Of a stretch of DNA of 64,000 nucleotides, positions 44,055 through 54,825 are shown one piece after another. The position numbers and the translations under genes are program-made. Under the pieces are notes generated by a model. It was not told the DNA's origin. It saw only the letters and a program-made list of their open reading frames with translations, and did no database searches. The DNA lies in the NCBI GenBank assembly GCA_038521625.1, contig JBCBKP010000001.1:323596-387595 (forward strand), read 5' to 3'. Numbering within the stretch: position 1 is the stretch's first letter; every line of letters begins with the position of its first letter. The DNA comes from JBCBKP01 sp038521625. Lineage in GTDB: Bacteria; Planctomycetota; Phycisphaerae; Phycisphaerales; UBA1924.

Positions 44055-45350
44055 TCACGCCCGAAGCACGAGCGCCGAGTTCTTCGCGCCGAACGCCAGG
44101 CAGTTGATCAGCGCCACGCGCGGCGCATCGCCCAGGGCACGCGCCGCGTTCGCACAGTAATCCAGATCGCAGTCGGGATCGGGCTCAACAAGATGCATGG
44201 TGGGGGGGCAGAAACGGTCCGACACGACCAGCCCCGCCATCGTCGCCACCAGACTCGCCAGCCCCGAAGCCCCCTGCGGGTGACCGATCAGGCTCTTCAC
44301 GCTCGTCCCGATCAGCCCCGGGGCGTGCCCGCCAAACGCCTCCTTCACCGCCGCCGTCTCGCTCGCGTCGTTGAGCGGCGTCGCCGTGCCGTGGTAGTGC
44401 ACCAGATCGACTTCGGTCGGACCGACGCCCGCGTCCTCGAGCGCCAGGCGGATCGACCGCACGCACTCTGTCATCTCCGGGTCGGGCCGAACGCGGTGGT
44501 AGGCGTCGCACGTCGCGCCGTACCCCAGCAGCTCGCCGATCGGCTCGGCCTCGCGCCGCCGCGCGAAGCTGGGCCGCTCGATGACGGCCGCCCACGCGCC
44601 CTCGCCGAGCACGTACCCGTCGCGCGTCGCGCAGAACGGGCGCGACGCCGAATGCGCCATCCCCGGCTCGTCACACCAGTCGCGCGTCGAGATGACCCGC
44701 AGCAGCTCCATGCCGCTGAGCGTCTCCCAGCGCACGTGGGCGTCGGCGCCGACGACGACCCAGGCGTCCGGCGAGCCCGGGCGGCCTGTCCGAAGCTGGT
44801 CGAGCGCGAGCCCGCACGCGTCCGAAGAGCTCGCGCACCCCGTCGAAACGCACAGCGACGGGCCGCGCAGGCCGAGGCGGATCGAGAGCTCGCCCGCAAG
44901 GTTCCCGTGCGTCGCGTTCGTGATCGTCCACAGCGACGGCCGCCGGTCCGAGTAGGCCAGCCCGGCCTGATCGAGCGTGAAGTCGATCCCGCCCGCGCCG
45001 GTTCCCAGGATCAGCCCGACCCGCCGCGCTCGGTCATCGCCGGATGCGTCGAGGCCGGCGTGCGCCATCGCCTCTCGCGCCGCCGCCAGCGCCATCGGCA
45101 CCAGCCGCGGCAGGCGCTCCAGGTCGGCCCGCTCCAGCACCGACGAAGCGTCGAACCCGTCGCACGGCGCCGCGACCGTGCCCCGGAGCATCGGGTGCTC
45201 GATCCCGTGCAAGCGGACGCCGCTGCGCCCCGCGCGGAGCGCCTCGCGGAAGGCGTCGATCCCGACGCCGATCGGGGTCACTGCGCCGAGCCCGGTGATC
45301 GCGCCGTGCCGCCCGCGTGCCGATCCGGATTCGGAGTCTGCGGAGTCCAA
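44055..45350 (-). CDS. Beta-ketoacyl-ACP synthase (KAS II-like)
   Basis: A 431-residue condensing enzyme of the FabF type that extends acyl chains with malonyl-ACP. Catalytic Cys in SLCVSTGCASSSDACGLAL, first His in VHYHGTATPLNDASE, second in SLIGHPQGASGL; the N-terminus AITGLGAVTPIGVGIDAF and C-terminus NCLAFGAKNSALVL fit. No acyl carrier or other lipid genes adjacent, so its pathway is unclear; related solitary enzymes act in polyketide or arylpolyene synthesis. Start TTG 45350, chosen because TAGGCT lies seven bases upstream; ATG or GTG starts are absent in frame. Confidence 0.88.
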   Translation of the reverse strand: MDSADSESGSARGRHGAITGLGAVTPIGVGIDAFREALRAGRSGVRLHGIEHPMLRGTVAAPCDGFDASSVLERADLERLPRLVPMALAAAREAMAHAGLDASGDDRARRVGLILGTGAGGIDFTLDQAGLAYSDRRPSLWTITNATHGNLAGELSIRLGLRGPSLCVSTGCASSSDACGLALDQLRTGRPGSPDAWVVVGADAHVRWETLSGMELLRVISTRDWCDEPGMAHSASRPFCATRDGYVLGEGAWAAVIERPSFARRREAEPIGELLGYGATCDAYHRVRPDPEMTECVRSIRLALEDAGVGPTEVDLVHYHGTATPLNDASETAAVKEAFGGHAPGLIGTSVKSLIGHPQGASGLASLVATMAGLVVSDRFCPPTMHLVEPDPDCDLDYCANAARALGDAPRVALINCLAFGAKNSALVLRA

Positions 45351-45357
45351 GCCATCG

Positions 45358-45363
45358 AGCCTA
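45358..45363 (-). promoter_or_regulatory. Putative -10 of the leaderless ketoacyl-synthase gene
   Basis: TAGGCT on the minus strand, seven bases before the TTG start at 45350. It faces away from the divergent -10 at 45391-45396, only 27 bases between them. Confidence 0.45.
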
Positions 45364-45390
45364 TCTGAGACGCCGGCCGAACGGCCGCGG

Positions 45391-45396
45391 TATCCT
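45391..45396 (+). promoter_or_regulatory. Putative -10 of the leaderless bamD-like gene
   Basis: TATCCT, seven bases before ATG 45404; no Shine-Dalgarno sequence. Confidence 0.5.
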
Positions 45397-45403
45397 CGCC
45401 GCG

Positions 45404-46435
45404 ATGCCACACGCCGCACGCGCGCTCGCGACTCTGTTCGCCGCTCTGTTCGCCGCTCTGATCGCGGGAGATGCCCTCGGGCAGGCCCGCGAGTTCCAGC
45501 TCGACCCGCGCCAGAGCACATTCGAGGAGACCAGCAACTTCGCGGAAGGCTCCGACGAGGCGCTGCTCGCCGAGGCACGCGAACTGATCGCGCGCGGCGA
45601 GGCCAAGTCCGCCCTGCGGATCCTCAACCCCTGGATCCGCGCCAACGAGCGGGCCCCCAACCCCTGGCTCCCGCAGGCCTACCTGCTCCGCGGCGACGCC
45701 CTCGTCATCCAGGGACGCGAGTTCCGCGCACTCTACGACTACGAGCTCATCGCCCGCTCCTACGCGGCGACCCCCGAGTTCTTGAACGCGATCGAGCGCG
45801 AGATCGAGGTCGCCGAGCGCTACCTCAACGGGCTGCGTCGAAAGATCCTCGGGCTCCGCGTCCAGGGCGCCAGGAACACCGGCGAGGAGCTGATGATCCG
45901 CGCTCAGGAACGCCTGCCGGGCTCCCCGCTCGCCGAGCGTGCCGCGATCACACTCGCCGACCACTACTTCGAGGAGCGCAAGCTCCGCCTCGCCGCCGAC
46001 ATGTACGGCATCTTCGTGCAGAACTTCCCTCGCTCGGACGAGGTCAAACGCGCCCGCCTCAACCAGATCTTCGCCAACGTCGGCGCCTTCCCCGGCCCGG
46101 CCTACGACGCCTCGACACTGATCGAGGCCCGGATCCTCCTCGACGAATACGCCGCGGACTACCCCGCCGAGACCGTCAGCGGCGGCATCGTCCAGGGGCT
46201 CGCCGATCGCGTCGACGAGTCGCAGGCTCTCTCGATGCTCGAGACCGCACGCTGGTACCTCCGACGCGGCGACGAGTCCTCCGCCCGCTTCACGCTCCGC
46301 CGGCTCATCCGGCGTCACCCGGCGACCTCGACCGCGCGAGAGGCCTTCCGCGTCATGCAAGACCGCGGATGGGTCGAGGACGGCATGGCCCAACCCACCC
46401 CCGAGGGCGCTGCGAGCGAGGCCACTCGCCCGTGA
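45404..46435 (+). CDS. BamD/YfiO-like TPR protein
   Basis: A 343-residue exported protein: signal peptide (residues 1-23, ALATLFAALFAALIAGDALG), no lipobox Cys at the cleavage site, and TPR-like helices of the BamD kind (LLAEARELIARGEAKSALRIL, LLRGDALVIQGREFRALYDYELIARSY, AADMYGIFVQNFPRSDEVKRAR, ESSARFTLRRLIRRHPAT). BamD helps insert beta-barrel proteins into the outer membrane. Followed, with a 4-base GTGA overlap, by an LptE-like gene, which supports an outer-membrane role. Apparently leaderless. Confidence 0.82.
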   Translation: MPHAARALATLFAALFAALIAGDALGQAREFQLDPRQSTFEETSNFAEGSDEALLAEARELIARGEAKSALRILNPWIRANERAPNPWLPQAYLLRGDALVIQGREFRALYDYELIARSYAATPEFLNAIEREIEVAERYLNGLRRKILGLRVQGARNTGEELMIRAQERLPGSPLAERAAITLADHYFEERKLRLAADMYGIFVQNFPRSDEVKRARLNQIFANVGAFPGPAYDASTLIEARILLDEYAADYPAETVSGGIVQGLADRVDESQALSMLETARWYLRRGDESSARFTLRRLIRRHPATSTAREAFRVMQDRGWVEDGMAQPTPEGAASEATRP

Positions 46436-46962
46436 TCCCCGCCCGCCCCCTCGTCGCCGCGCTCGTTCTCGCCGCGCTCGCCGCGTGCAGCAGCGACCCG
46501 ACCCGCGGCTACGCCTTCGGCGGCGCGTTCGACGAAGAAGTCACCACCGTCGCGGTGCCGGTCTTCGACAACGCGACCTTCGTCCCGGGCGTCGAGCGCG
46601 AGCTCACCGACGCGATCATCAAACGCATCCAGGCCCAGACGCCCTGGCGCGTCGCCTCGCTCGGACGCGCCGACACCACCCTCTCCGGCGCCGTCGTCGG
46701 CGTCGACCAACGCTCGCTCTCCGTCGTCCCCGAGACCGGCTTCACCCAGGAGCAGGCCGTGCGCGTCACCGTCCGCTTCACCTGGCGCGACAACCGGACG
46801 GGCGAGGACCTGGTCGCCGTCGATGGATTCAGCGCCGCCGCCACGTTCACGCCCGCCCGCGGGACCAGCGGAGAGCCTGGCGAGCGCCCCGAACTCGGGC
46901 GCCGCGACGCGATCGACGAGCTCGCCGAGGCGATCGTCGAGCGCCTGCGCTCCCGCTGGTAG
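46432..46962 (+). CDS. LptE-like LPS-assembly lipoprotein
   Basis: A 176-residue lipoprotein: signal peptide with lipobox (LAALAAC, Cys19), then TVAVPVFDNATFVPGVERELTDAIIKRI, a pattern shared with LptE (RlpB) family members that assist LptD in inserting lipopolysaccharide. GTG start overlaps the previous stop (GTGA), so it is translationally coupled. Its presence implies an LPS-type outer membrane. Confidence 0.82.
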   Translation: MIPARPLVAALVLAALAACSSDPTRGYAFGGAFDEEVTTVAVPVFDNATFVPGVERELTDAIIKRIQAQTPWRVASLGRADTTLSGAVVGVDQRSLSVVPETGFTQEQAVRVTVRFTWRDNRTGEDLVAVDGFSAAATFTPARGTSGEPGERPELGRRDAIDELAEAIVERLRSRW

Positions 46963-47154
46963 CCCCGCGCGTGCCAGCCTCTCCGCTCGAAACACCTTGC
47001 AAAGCCCTTCCATGCCCGTCGCGCGGTGTCCCGCACCCGCGAAGCTGCAACGGCTCGTCAGGGTGAACCGAACAAGAGACGCGCGCGCCGCGTCCCAATG
47101 GGGCGGTCTAGCGTTCCCAGGAGCCGAGCCCGGAAACGGATCGAGGGCCATTTG

Positions 47155-49212
<2,058 letters not shown>

Positions 49213-49487
49213 AGCTCGATACCGGATCGATCTGAATTCGACCCGCGCTCCGCGCGGCGTTCGACCAACCACCAGATCCGGCTGCGGCGTTCGCCTTCGA
49301 ACGCGGCCCTAACCCAATCCGAACACGCCCGCACGCCCCGCACCAATCAGGACGCCGGGGGTCGGAGCCTCATGAATGGGGCCATTTCCCATTGGAACGG
49401 ACCAAATGCGTGCCCCCGCCCGACCGACACCAGCGGCACGAGTCGGTCTTGTCATCCGCCCAACGCGGGCGCTCGGGGAGTGTTCCA

Positions 49488-51563
49488 ATGTCGTGGTTCC
49501 GCAGCTCTGTCAAGGTCAAGCTCGGCTTCGTCGTCGTGCTCATGGCCTGTGTCTCGATCGTCGTCGGCGTTGTCGCCGTCACCCGTCTCGGTGAGATGAA
49601 CGCTCGCCTGCACGACGTCGTCGACGTCTCCAGCGCAAGGGCGATGTTCGCGACCCGGATCCAGCGCAACCTCACCGAGCTGCACCGCGAGGAGAAGAAC
49701 CTCGTGCTCGCCACCTCGATCGAGGACATGGACAAGTTCGCGGCCAAGATCGAGTCCACCGAGGCCGATCTGGCCGAGAACCTCGTCCAGCTCGAGAGCC
49801 TGACGCCCGCCGACGAGCTCCCGGTCATCGAGCAGTTCCGCGAGGCCTACGGCGCCTTCACGAACTACTCGCACAAGGTCCGGGACGAGACCCGCAAGAA
49901 CACCGACGTCCGCGCCCGCCAGCTCTCCGCCGGCCCGGGCAACGAGCACTTCACCGCCGCCGAGCACAAGCTCTTCGAGATCGTCGAGAACTACGAGCAC
50001 AAGGTCTCCGAGCTCCAGGCGAAGCTGAGCAACGACCCGAGCCAGGCCGACGCCGCCAACCTCGCCAAGCTCTCCGAGGCGACCGGGCGGATGATCCTCG
50101 TCGAGCACATGGTCCAGGAGTTCATCGAGCTCGAGCGCATCGAGAAGCAGCTCCTGCTCGCCCAGTCCGACGAGGAGGCCGCGGCCCTCGCCGCCCACAT
50201 GACCGAGGTCGAGCACAAGTTCGCCGAGGAGCTCGAGACGCTCCGGGCCCAGATCTCCGAGCAGGGCCAGGCCCTCCTCGCCGAGTTCGAGGCCCACTTC
50301 GCCGAGTGGCTCGCCGTGCACCACCAGGTCAGCGAGCTCTCGATCGCCGCGTCGAACCGCCACGCCCTCGAGATCTCCAAGGGCCCCGGCCGCGAGGCGT
50401 ACCAGAACACCGCGGCGATCCTCTACAACATCGTCGAGTCCGCCGACGCCGCGATGGCCCGCGACAAGCAGGCCAGCGAGGCCAGCTACGAGATGGCCCG
50501 CAACGTCGTCGTCGGCGCGACCGTCATCGGTGTCTCCGCCGGCGCCGTCTTCGCTTGGTTCATCGTCCACCAGATCTCACTCGCCCTCGGCCGCGTCGTC
50601 CCCCGCGTCAAGGCCATCGCCGACGGCGACCTCTCCGGCGAGGAACTGCAGATCAACGGCAAGGACGAGATCGCCTCGCTGATGACCACCGTCAACGCGA
50701 TGAACGAGTCGCTCCGCGACATGATCGGCCGCGTCAAGACCACCAGCCACGAGGTCGCCGGCGCCGCCACCGAGGTCGCCGGGGCCGCCGAGGAGCTCTC
50801 GGGCACCGTCGACTCGCAGCAGACCCAGATCCACCAGGTCTCCGCCGCCGTCGAGGAGCTCAGCCGCTCGGTCACCGACGTCGCCCAGTCCTGCAACGGC
50901 GTCCGCGACACCGCCGACGGCGCCCGCACCTCGGCCAGCGAGGGCGGCGACGTCGTCAGCCAGACCGTCCAGCAGATGCGCGAGATCGCCAACACGGTCG
51001 AGACGACCGCCAAGAGCATCCGCTCGCTCGGCGATCAGGCCGAGGCCATCGGCGGCGTCATCGAGGTCATCAACGAGATCGCCGAGCAGACCAACCTGCT
51101 CGCCCTCAACGCCGCCATCGAGGCCGCCCGCGCCGGCGAGCACGGACGCGGCTTCGCCGTCGTCGCCGACGAGGTCCGCAAGCTCGCCGAGCGGACCACC
51201 GAGGCCACCGACGAGGTCTCCAACTCGATCCAGAAGATCCAGGGCGAGACCCAGACCGTCGTCGACGGCATCGAGGGCGCCCAGACCCGCGTCGAGGACG
51301 GCGTCAAGCTGGCCACCGGCGCCGGCGAGTCGCTCCAGACCATCGTCACCAACTCGGGCGAGGTCACCAGCGGCGTCGGATCGATCGCCGCCGCCGCCGA
51401 GCAGCAGGCCTCGGCCAGCCAGGAGATCGCCGCCAGCGTCGAGACCATCAACGAGGCCAGCGGTCAGGTCGCCCAGGCCGCCCAGGAAGCCTCCAGCACC
51501 GCGACCGAGCTCAGCCGCAACGCCGAGGAACTGAACCAGATCATCGGCCGCTTCCGCACCTGA
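49488..51563 (+). CDS. Methyl-accepting chemotaxis protein
   Basis: A 691-residue chemoreceptor: helix 1 (LGFVVVLMACVSIVVGVVAVTRL), a large helical periplasmic ligand domain (about residues 36-335, likely a double four-helix bundle), helix 2 (VVVGATVIGVSAGAVFAWFIV), HAMP (ADGDLSGEELQINGKDEIASL), and the cytoplasmic signalling coil with the hairpin tip EVINEIAEQTNLLALNAAIE and GRGFAVVADEVRKLAERT. Relays ligand binding to CheA. No che gene lies nearby. ATG 49488 with GGGGAG 7 bases upstream. Confidence 0.96.
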   Translation: MSWFRSSVKVKLGFVVVLMACVSIVVGVVAVTRLGEMNARLHDVVDVSSARAMFATRIQRNLTELHREEKNLVLATSIEDMDKFAAKIESTEADLAENLVQLESLTPADELPVIEQFREAYGAFTNYSHKVRDETRKNTDVRARQLSAGPGNEHFTAAEHKLFEIVENYEHKVSELQAKLSNDPSQADAANLAKLSEATGRMILVEHMVQEFIELERIEKQLLLAQSDEEAAALAAHMTEVEHKFAEELETLRAQISEQGQALLAEFEAHFAEWLAVHHQVSELSIAASNRHALEISKGPGREAYQNTAAILYNIVESADAAMARDKQASEASYEMARNVVVGATVIGVSAGAVFAWFIVHQISLALGRVVPRVKAIADGDLSGEELQINGKDEIASLMTTVNAMNESLRDMIGRVKTTSHEVAGAATEVAGAAEELSGTVDSQQTQIHQVSAAVEELSRSVTDVAQSCNGVRDTADGARTSASEGGDVVSQTVQQMREIANTVETTAKSIRSLGDQAEAIGGVIEVINEIAEQTNLLALNAAIEAARAGEHGRGFAVVADEVRKLAERTTEATDEVSNSIQKIQGETQTVVDGIEGAQTRVEDGVKLATGAGESLQTIVTNSGEVTSGVGSIAAAAEQQASASQEIAASVETINEASGQVAQAAQEASSTATELSRNAEELNQIIGRFRT

Positions 51564-51586
51564 GCGACGAACCAAGCAAGCACTCT

Positions 51587-51610
51587 CCGGCGCCCCGAGA
51601 GGGGCGCCGG
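51587..51610 (+). terminator. Strong hairpin after the chemoreceptor gene
   Basis: CCGGCGCCCC-GAGA-GGGGCGCCGG, 10-bp perfect stem with a tetraloop, 23 bases after the stop and 26 before the end of the convergent gene. No T run. Confidence 0.6.
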
Positions 51611-51635
51611 CGCCTTCGAGCGAGACGATGCCGGT

Positions 51636-52187
51636 TCAGAGCAGCGACCGCCCGCCGAGCACGAGCCCCACGTAGAGCTCGTGGTCCGCCTCGAGGTCGA
51701 AGTGCCGGACCACCTCGCAGTCCAGCACCAGCGGCGAACGATCGAGCAGCGGCGCCTTGGTCCGCATCTCGAACGTCGCCAGCGAATCGAACACGTCCAC
51801 CTCGTCGGCGCCCGCCGGCTCGCCGCCGATCGGGAACTTGCGCGAGAGCAGCCGGTCGCCCGGGTCCGTTAGGCACAGCCCGAAGACGCGCGAGTCGCGG
51901 ATCAGCGGCTCGATCGCGTGACCCTTGCGCACCGCAACGCACACCAGCAGCGGCTGCGTCGCCGCCGGCTGCACGCTGAGCGCCCGCGTCCCCGCGCGAT
52001 CGCCCTCGAACGACGACGTCATCACGAAGCCGTCGCACGCGAACCGAGACATCGTCTCGACGATCGCGGCGGCCTCGCTCTCGCTCGGCGTCCCGTGCGA
52101 CGATCCGGCGAATAGGTCGCCGCGACGGTCCGGGTCTTCCACGGTGCCGAACCGGCCCTCGATCGGTTGTGCGCTCGCGTCAGTCAA
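51636..52187 (-). CDS. Flavin-reductase-like (FMN-binding) protein
   Basis: A 183-residue protein of the flavin reductase split-barrel fold: FACDGFVMTSSFEGDRAGTRAL and QPLLVCVAVRKGHAIEPLIRDSRVFGLCL are the usual FMN-binding and core strands, and PLVLDCEVVRHFDLEADHELYVGLVL the C-terminal part with the conserved D-H-xL-xxG-xV segment. It may supply reduced flavin to an unknown oxygenase. The 25-residue N-terminal head is unconserved in look. No clear ribosome site. Confidence 0.82.
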   Translation of the reverse strand: MTDASAQPIEGRFGTVEDPDRRGDLFAGSSHGTPSESEAAAIVETMSRFACDGFVMTSSFEGDRAGTRALSVQPAATQPLLVCVAVRKGHAIEPLIRDSRVFGLCLTDPGDRLLSRKFPIGGEPAGADEVDVFDSLATFEMRTKAPLLDRSPLVLDCEVVRHFDLEADHELYVGLVLGGRSLL

Positions 52188-52519
52188 CCAAGCTCCCCAG
52201 CGGATCGCCGCGCGCCATCAACGCGTTGGCATCCATCCTGACAACTCACGCGCCGGCTCGCCAGTCGCACCCCGTTCGCGCGCGGTCTGCCCCGCGCATC
52301 CATGCCCCCGGTGCAGGTGCGACAGAATCGCGTGTTCGTCGATTGATCGGAACCGCACGTGGGGGCGAAGGGGGCGAATAGGGGGAAATTGTGGTGATTG
52401 TGCCCATTCTGTGTTGCGAAGTGGGGCGATCTTGGCGATAATCCCGTCGATGTCGGGCCACGACGCCCATCCCGTCTGCCCGCAAGCCCACCGAAGCACC
52501 CCCGCCGGCGCCCCCGAAC
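52188..52519. other. 332-bp divergent region upstream of mraZ
   Basis: No gene. It contains the G-run repeat candidate for MraZ binding (52360-52426) and GATAAT (52436-52441) as a possible -10 element for mraZ, about 80 bases before its start. Confidence 0.6.
52360..52386 (+). promoter_or_regulatory. Candidate MraZ-binding repeats
   Basis: Three G5 runs at 52361-52365, 52370-52374 and 52381-52385, spaced 9 and 11 bases, the first as TGGGGG; GTGGTG and GTGGGG follow at 52391 and 52421. MraZ is known to bind direct repeats of TGGG type with helical (about 10 bp) spacing upstream of its own gene, so autoregulation is inferred. Confidence 0.5.
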
Positions 52520-52975
52520 GTGCGATTCACCGGACAGGCCGAGATCACGATCGACGCCAAGAGCCGCCTCGCGGTCCCGTCGAAGTTCCGCGCGGTGCTC
52601 GAGAAGGCCGGCCAGGCGCAGGTCTGGATGTGCATCCCATGGCCCACCGGGGCCCTGCGGATCTACCCAGAGCTGACGTTCGACCGGCTCGCCGATGGGC
52701 TCGGCTCGACGCTGACTCCGACCTCGGACGAGGCCGAGCTCTACACGACGCTCTTCGGCTACTGCGAGAGGCTCGAGGCCGACGCCGCGGGCCGGATCCG
52801 GCTGACCAAGCAACACCTCGAACTCACCGCGATGCCCAGCGAGGTCACGGTGATCGGCTCGAACCAGTACCTGGAAGTGCGCGACCGGGCGAAGTGGCAG
52901 GCCGAGACGCCGGACCGGTTCGCCCAGCTCGCCGCACTCGTGAACAAGGCCGCGTCGAAGCCGGCCTCGCCGTGA
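52520..52975 (+). CDS. mraZ: Transcriptional regulator MraZ
   Basis: A 151-residue AbrB-fold DNA-binding protein that autoregulates and normally heads the division and cell-wall cluster. Two MraZ half-domains: ITIDAKSRLAVPSKFRAVL (residues 9-27) and RLEADAAGRIRLTKQHLELT (about 82-101). GTG start at 52520. Here no rsmH, ftsL or mur genes follow, as already noted for planctomycetes, which lack most of the division cluster. The tail KAASKPASP is low complexity. Confidence 0.93.
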   Translation: MRFTGQAEITIDAKSRLAVPSKFRAVLEKAGQAQVWMCIPWPTGALRIYPELTFDRLADGLGSTLTPTSDEAELYTTLFGYCERLEADAAGRIRLTKQHLELTAMPSEVTVIGSNQYLEVRDRAKWQAETPDRFAQLAALVNKAASKPASP

Positions 52976-53424
52976 GACGCTCGCGAGAGGCCGACCCGAC
53001 CACCGCGCTGGAGACGGCGCGAGCCGAACTCGAAGCCCGGGCCTTCCCGGGCGAGGACCGACGCGGGCGATAGCCCGCCGACGGAAGCACGTCGCGGTCG
53101 CCCGGACGGACTCGGGCGGCCCAGCGGGGCAAGGACGCGGCGCCCGAACGGACTCGGACGCCACAAGCCCGCATGCGACGAACGGCGCGCACGCGTTCTG
53201 TCAGCACGGAACGCCTGCGCTTCACGCGCCGACTCGAACGCCCTCGATGGAACCGGGCCGGAGAGGGGCGCGACAAGCAACCGCGGTCACCACCGCGCGA
53301 CGGAGCGGGCAACCACCACCGCCTCCCGCCCTCTCCGTCGCAACCCTCCGCGCCCGCTCGCGACCACCACGCGACGGGCGTCTTTCTTTCCCGGCTCGCA
53401 TCGCGACCGACGCTCGCCCCCCGG
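52976..53424. other. 449-bp gap between mraZ and an unknown gene
   Basis: No convincing gene. A 33-codon frame (52972-53073) starts with a GTG that overlaps the mraZ stop (GTGA) and encodes a charged helix-like peptide; it has no further support. The rest is GC-rich without recognised repeats. Confidence 0.4.
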
Positions 53425-53799
53425 CTACATGTTGAATTCGGCCTTGCGGAGCAGATCGCGCGAGGTCGAGACCGACGTGTCCAGGATCTGCCGGGTCACG
53501 TCCCACAGCTCCTCGCGCTCCCGGACGCGATACTCGCCGAAGATCGAGAGCGTCTTGCGCATCGCGCCGATCTGCTGATTCAACTGCACCGCGGCCAGCG
53601 TCACACGGTGCGACCGCGCGACATCGTGCTCCAGGCAGAGCCGCGTCAGGTCCGACAGCGAGCACTCGGCCCGCGACATCGACTCCAGCACCTCGGGCTC
53701 GTCGGGCGATGCCTGGGCGCGCAGCGCCGACTCCAGGTCATCGAGGGCCCGGCGAAACAGCCCAAGCGCACTCTCGCGATCTCCTCCAGTCTCCCCCAC
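53425..53799 (-). CDS. Hypothetical helical protein (124 aa)
   Basis: A soluble, entirely helical protein rich in Leu, Arg, Glu and Ser, with a long amphipathic middle (LTRLCLEHDVARSHRVTLAAVQLNQQ) and no signal or membrane segment. The general look is that of small four-helix chaperone or regulatory proteins, but no family is recognised. The start ATG 53799 has only a weak upstream purine run. A structured-looking untranslated stretch lies before it (53800-53990). Confidence 0.6.
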   Translation of the reverse strand: MGETGGDRESALGLFRRALDDLESALRAQASPDEPEVLESMSRAECSLSDLTRLCLEHDVARSHRVTLAAVQLNQQIGAMRKTLSIFGEYRVREREELWDVTRQILDTSVSTSRDLLRKAEFNM

Positions 53800-53992
53800 G
53801 CGGACCCCTCCTGCACATAACCGGTCTCGAACCCAGGTACTTGCCCCAGGGAAATCGGCTCATGCCGGGGTCTCTCTGCTTCAAAGCACAAGCAAATCAC
53901 TCAGAGTTGAGCCCGCCCCCGGTTGCTGCGCTCTGGCTTCCCCACGCTTCGGGGGTGCCGCCATCGGACCGACCCAGACCAACAACGGAGGC

Positions 53993-54023
53993 AAAAAAGA
54001 AAGCCGGCCCGAAGCGGGCCGGC
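53993..54023 (-). terminator. Intrinsic terminator of the RRM-protein gene
   Basis: GCCGGCCC-GAAGC-GGGCCGGC (54003-54023) followed, on the minus strand, by TTTCTTTTTTG. It is the best rho-independent terminator in the window and lies 33 bases after the RRM gene stop. Confidence 0.9.
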
Positions 54024-54055
54024 GTCAGTTGATCTGGAATTCTCGTGTTCGCAGC

Positions 54056-54553
54056 TTACCAGTCGCCGCCGCCACCGCGACTGCCGCCGCGACCACCGCC
54101 GCCGCCGCCGCCGTAGCCACCGCCGCCGCCACTGCGACCGCCGCCACCACCGCCGTAGCCGCCGCGACCACCGCCGCCGCTACCGCCGTAGCCGCCGCCA
54201 CCACCGCCGCCGCCGTAGCCGCCTCGGCCACCGCCGCCGCCGCCGTAGCCGCCTCGGCCACCGCCGCCGCCGCCGTAGCCGCCGCCACCGCCGCCACCGC
54301 CGCCACGCTGCTCGCGCGGACGGGCCTCGTTGACGGTGAGGTCACGACCGGCGAACGGGGAGCCGTTCAGCGCGTTGATCGCTGCTTCGCCCTCGGAGGA
54401 ACTCGACATCTCTACAAACCCGAATCCGCGGCTGCGGCCGGTCTCTCGGTCCGTCACGACGCTGGCCGTCGCGACATCGCCGTGCTCTGAGAAGAGCTCG
54501 CGGAGCTCATCGTCCGTTGTCTGGAAGGGCAGGTTGCCCACATACAGCCTCAT
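54056..54553 (-). CDS. Glycine-rich RRM RNA-binding protein
   Basis: A 165-residue protein: one RRM (residues 1-80) with RNP2 LYVGNLPF and RNP1 RGFGFVEM, then an 85-residue Gly-rich tail of GGGGGYGGGGGGRGG repeats. Such proteins bind RNA as chaperones, often in cold response, and resemble cyanobacterial Rbp and plant GRP proteins. Start ATG 54553 begins the RRM directly; the longer frame to 55228 is antisense to nothing known but has no ribosome site. A strong terminator follows. Confidence 0.93.
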   Translation of the reverse strand: MRLYVGNLPFQTTDDELRELFSEHGDVATASVVTDRETGRSRGFGFVEMSSSSEGEAAINALNGSPFAGRDLTVNEARPREQRGGGGGGGGGYGGGGGGRGGYGGGGGGRGGYGGGGGGGGYGGSGGGGRGGYGGGGGGRSGGGGGYGGGGGGGRGGSRGGGGDW

Positions 54554-54825
54554 CTGCAGCGATCCAATGCCCGACGTATCTCCGTGCTGAACCGTGCGAC
54601 TCGGGCCGATCGATGCGGTGCAGGCAACCCAGCGGCGCCGGGTCTTCGTACGGCAGATGATAAACCGGGGACAACCCCGAACGCGCCTGAAATCGCGAAA
54701 GCATTCAAGTTCCGCCCCGAGACCCGGGAATCGGCCCCCGGACGCGCCGGCGCCGCCGGCCCTCCGGTGCGACGCCGGGCTCGCAAGAGCCCCGAGTCTC
54801 GGGTGGGCGCGTGCCGCGGCCCCGA

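Noticed and set aside
52972..53073. A 33-codon gene overlapping the mraZ stop by GTGA
   Set aside because: The overlap is suggestive of coupling, but the peptide is short, compositionally ordinary for this GC content and resembles nothing; noted only in the gap description.
54025..54345. Ala/Thr-repeat and Arg/His-repeat proteins on the plus strand opposite the RRM gene
   Set aside because: They are the other-frame images of the Gly-rich repeat tail of the RRM protein.
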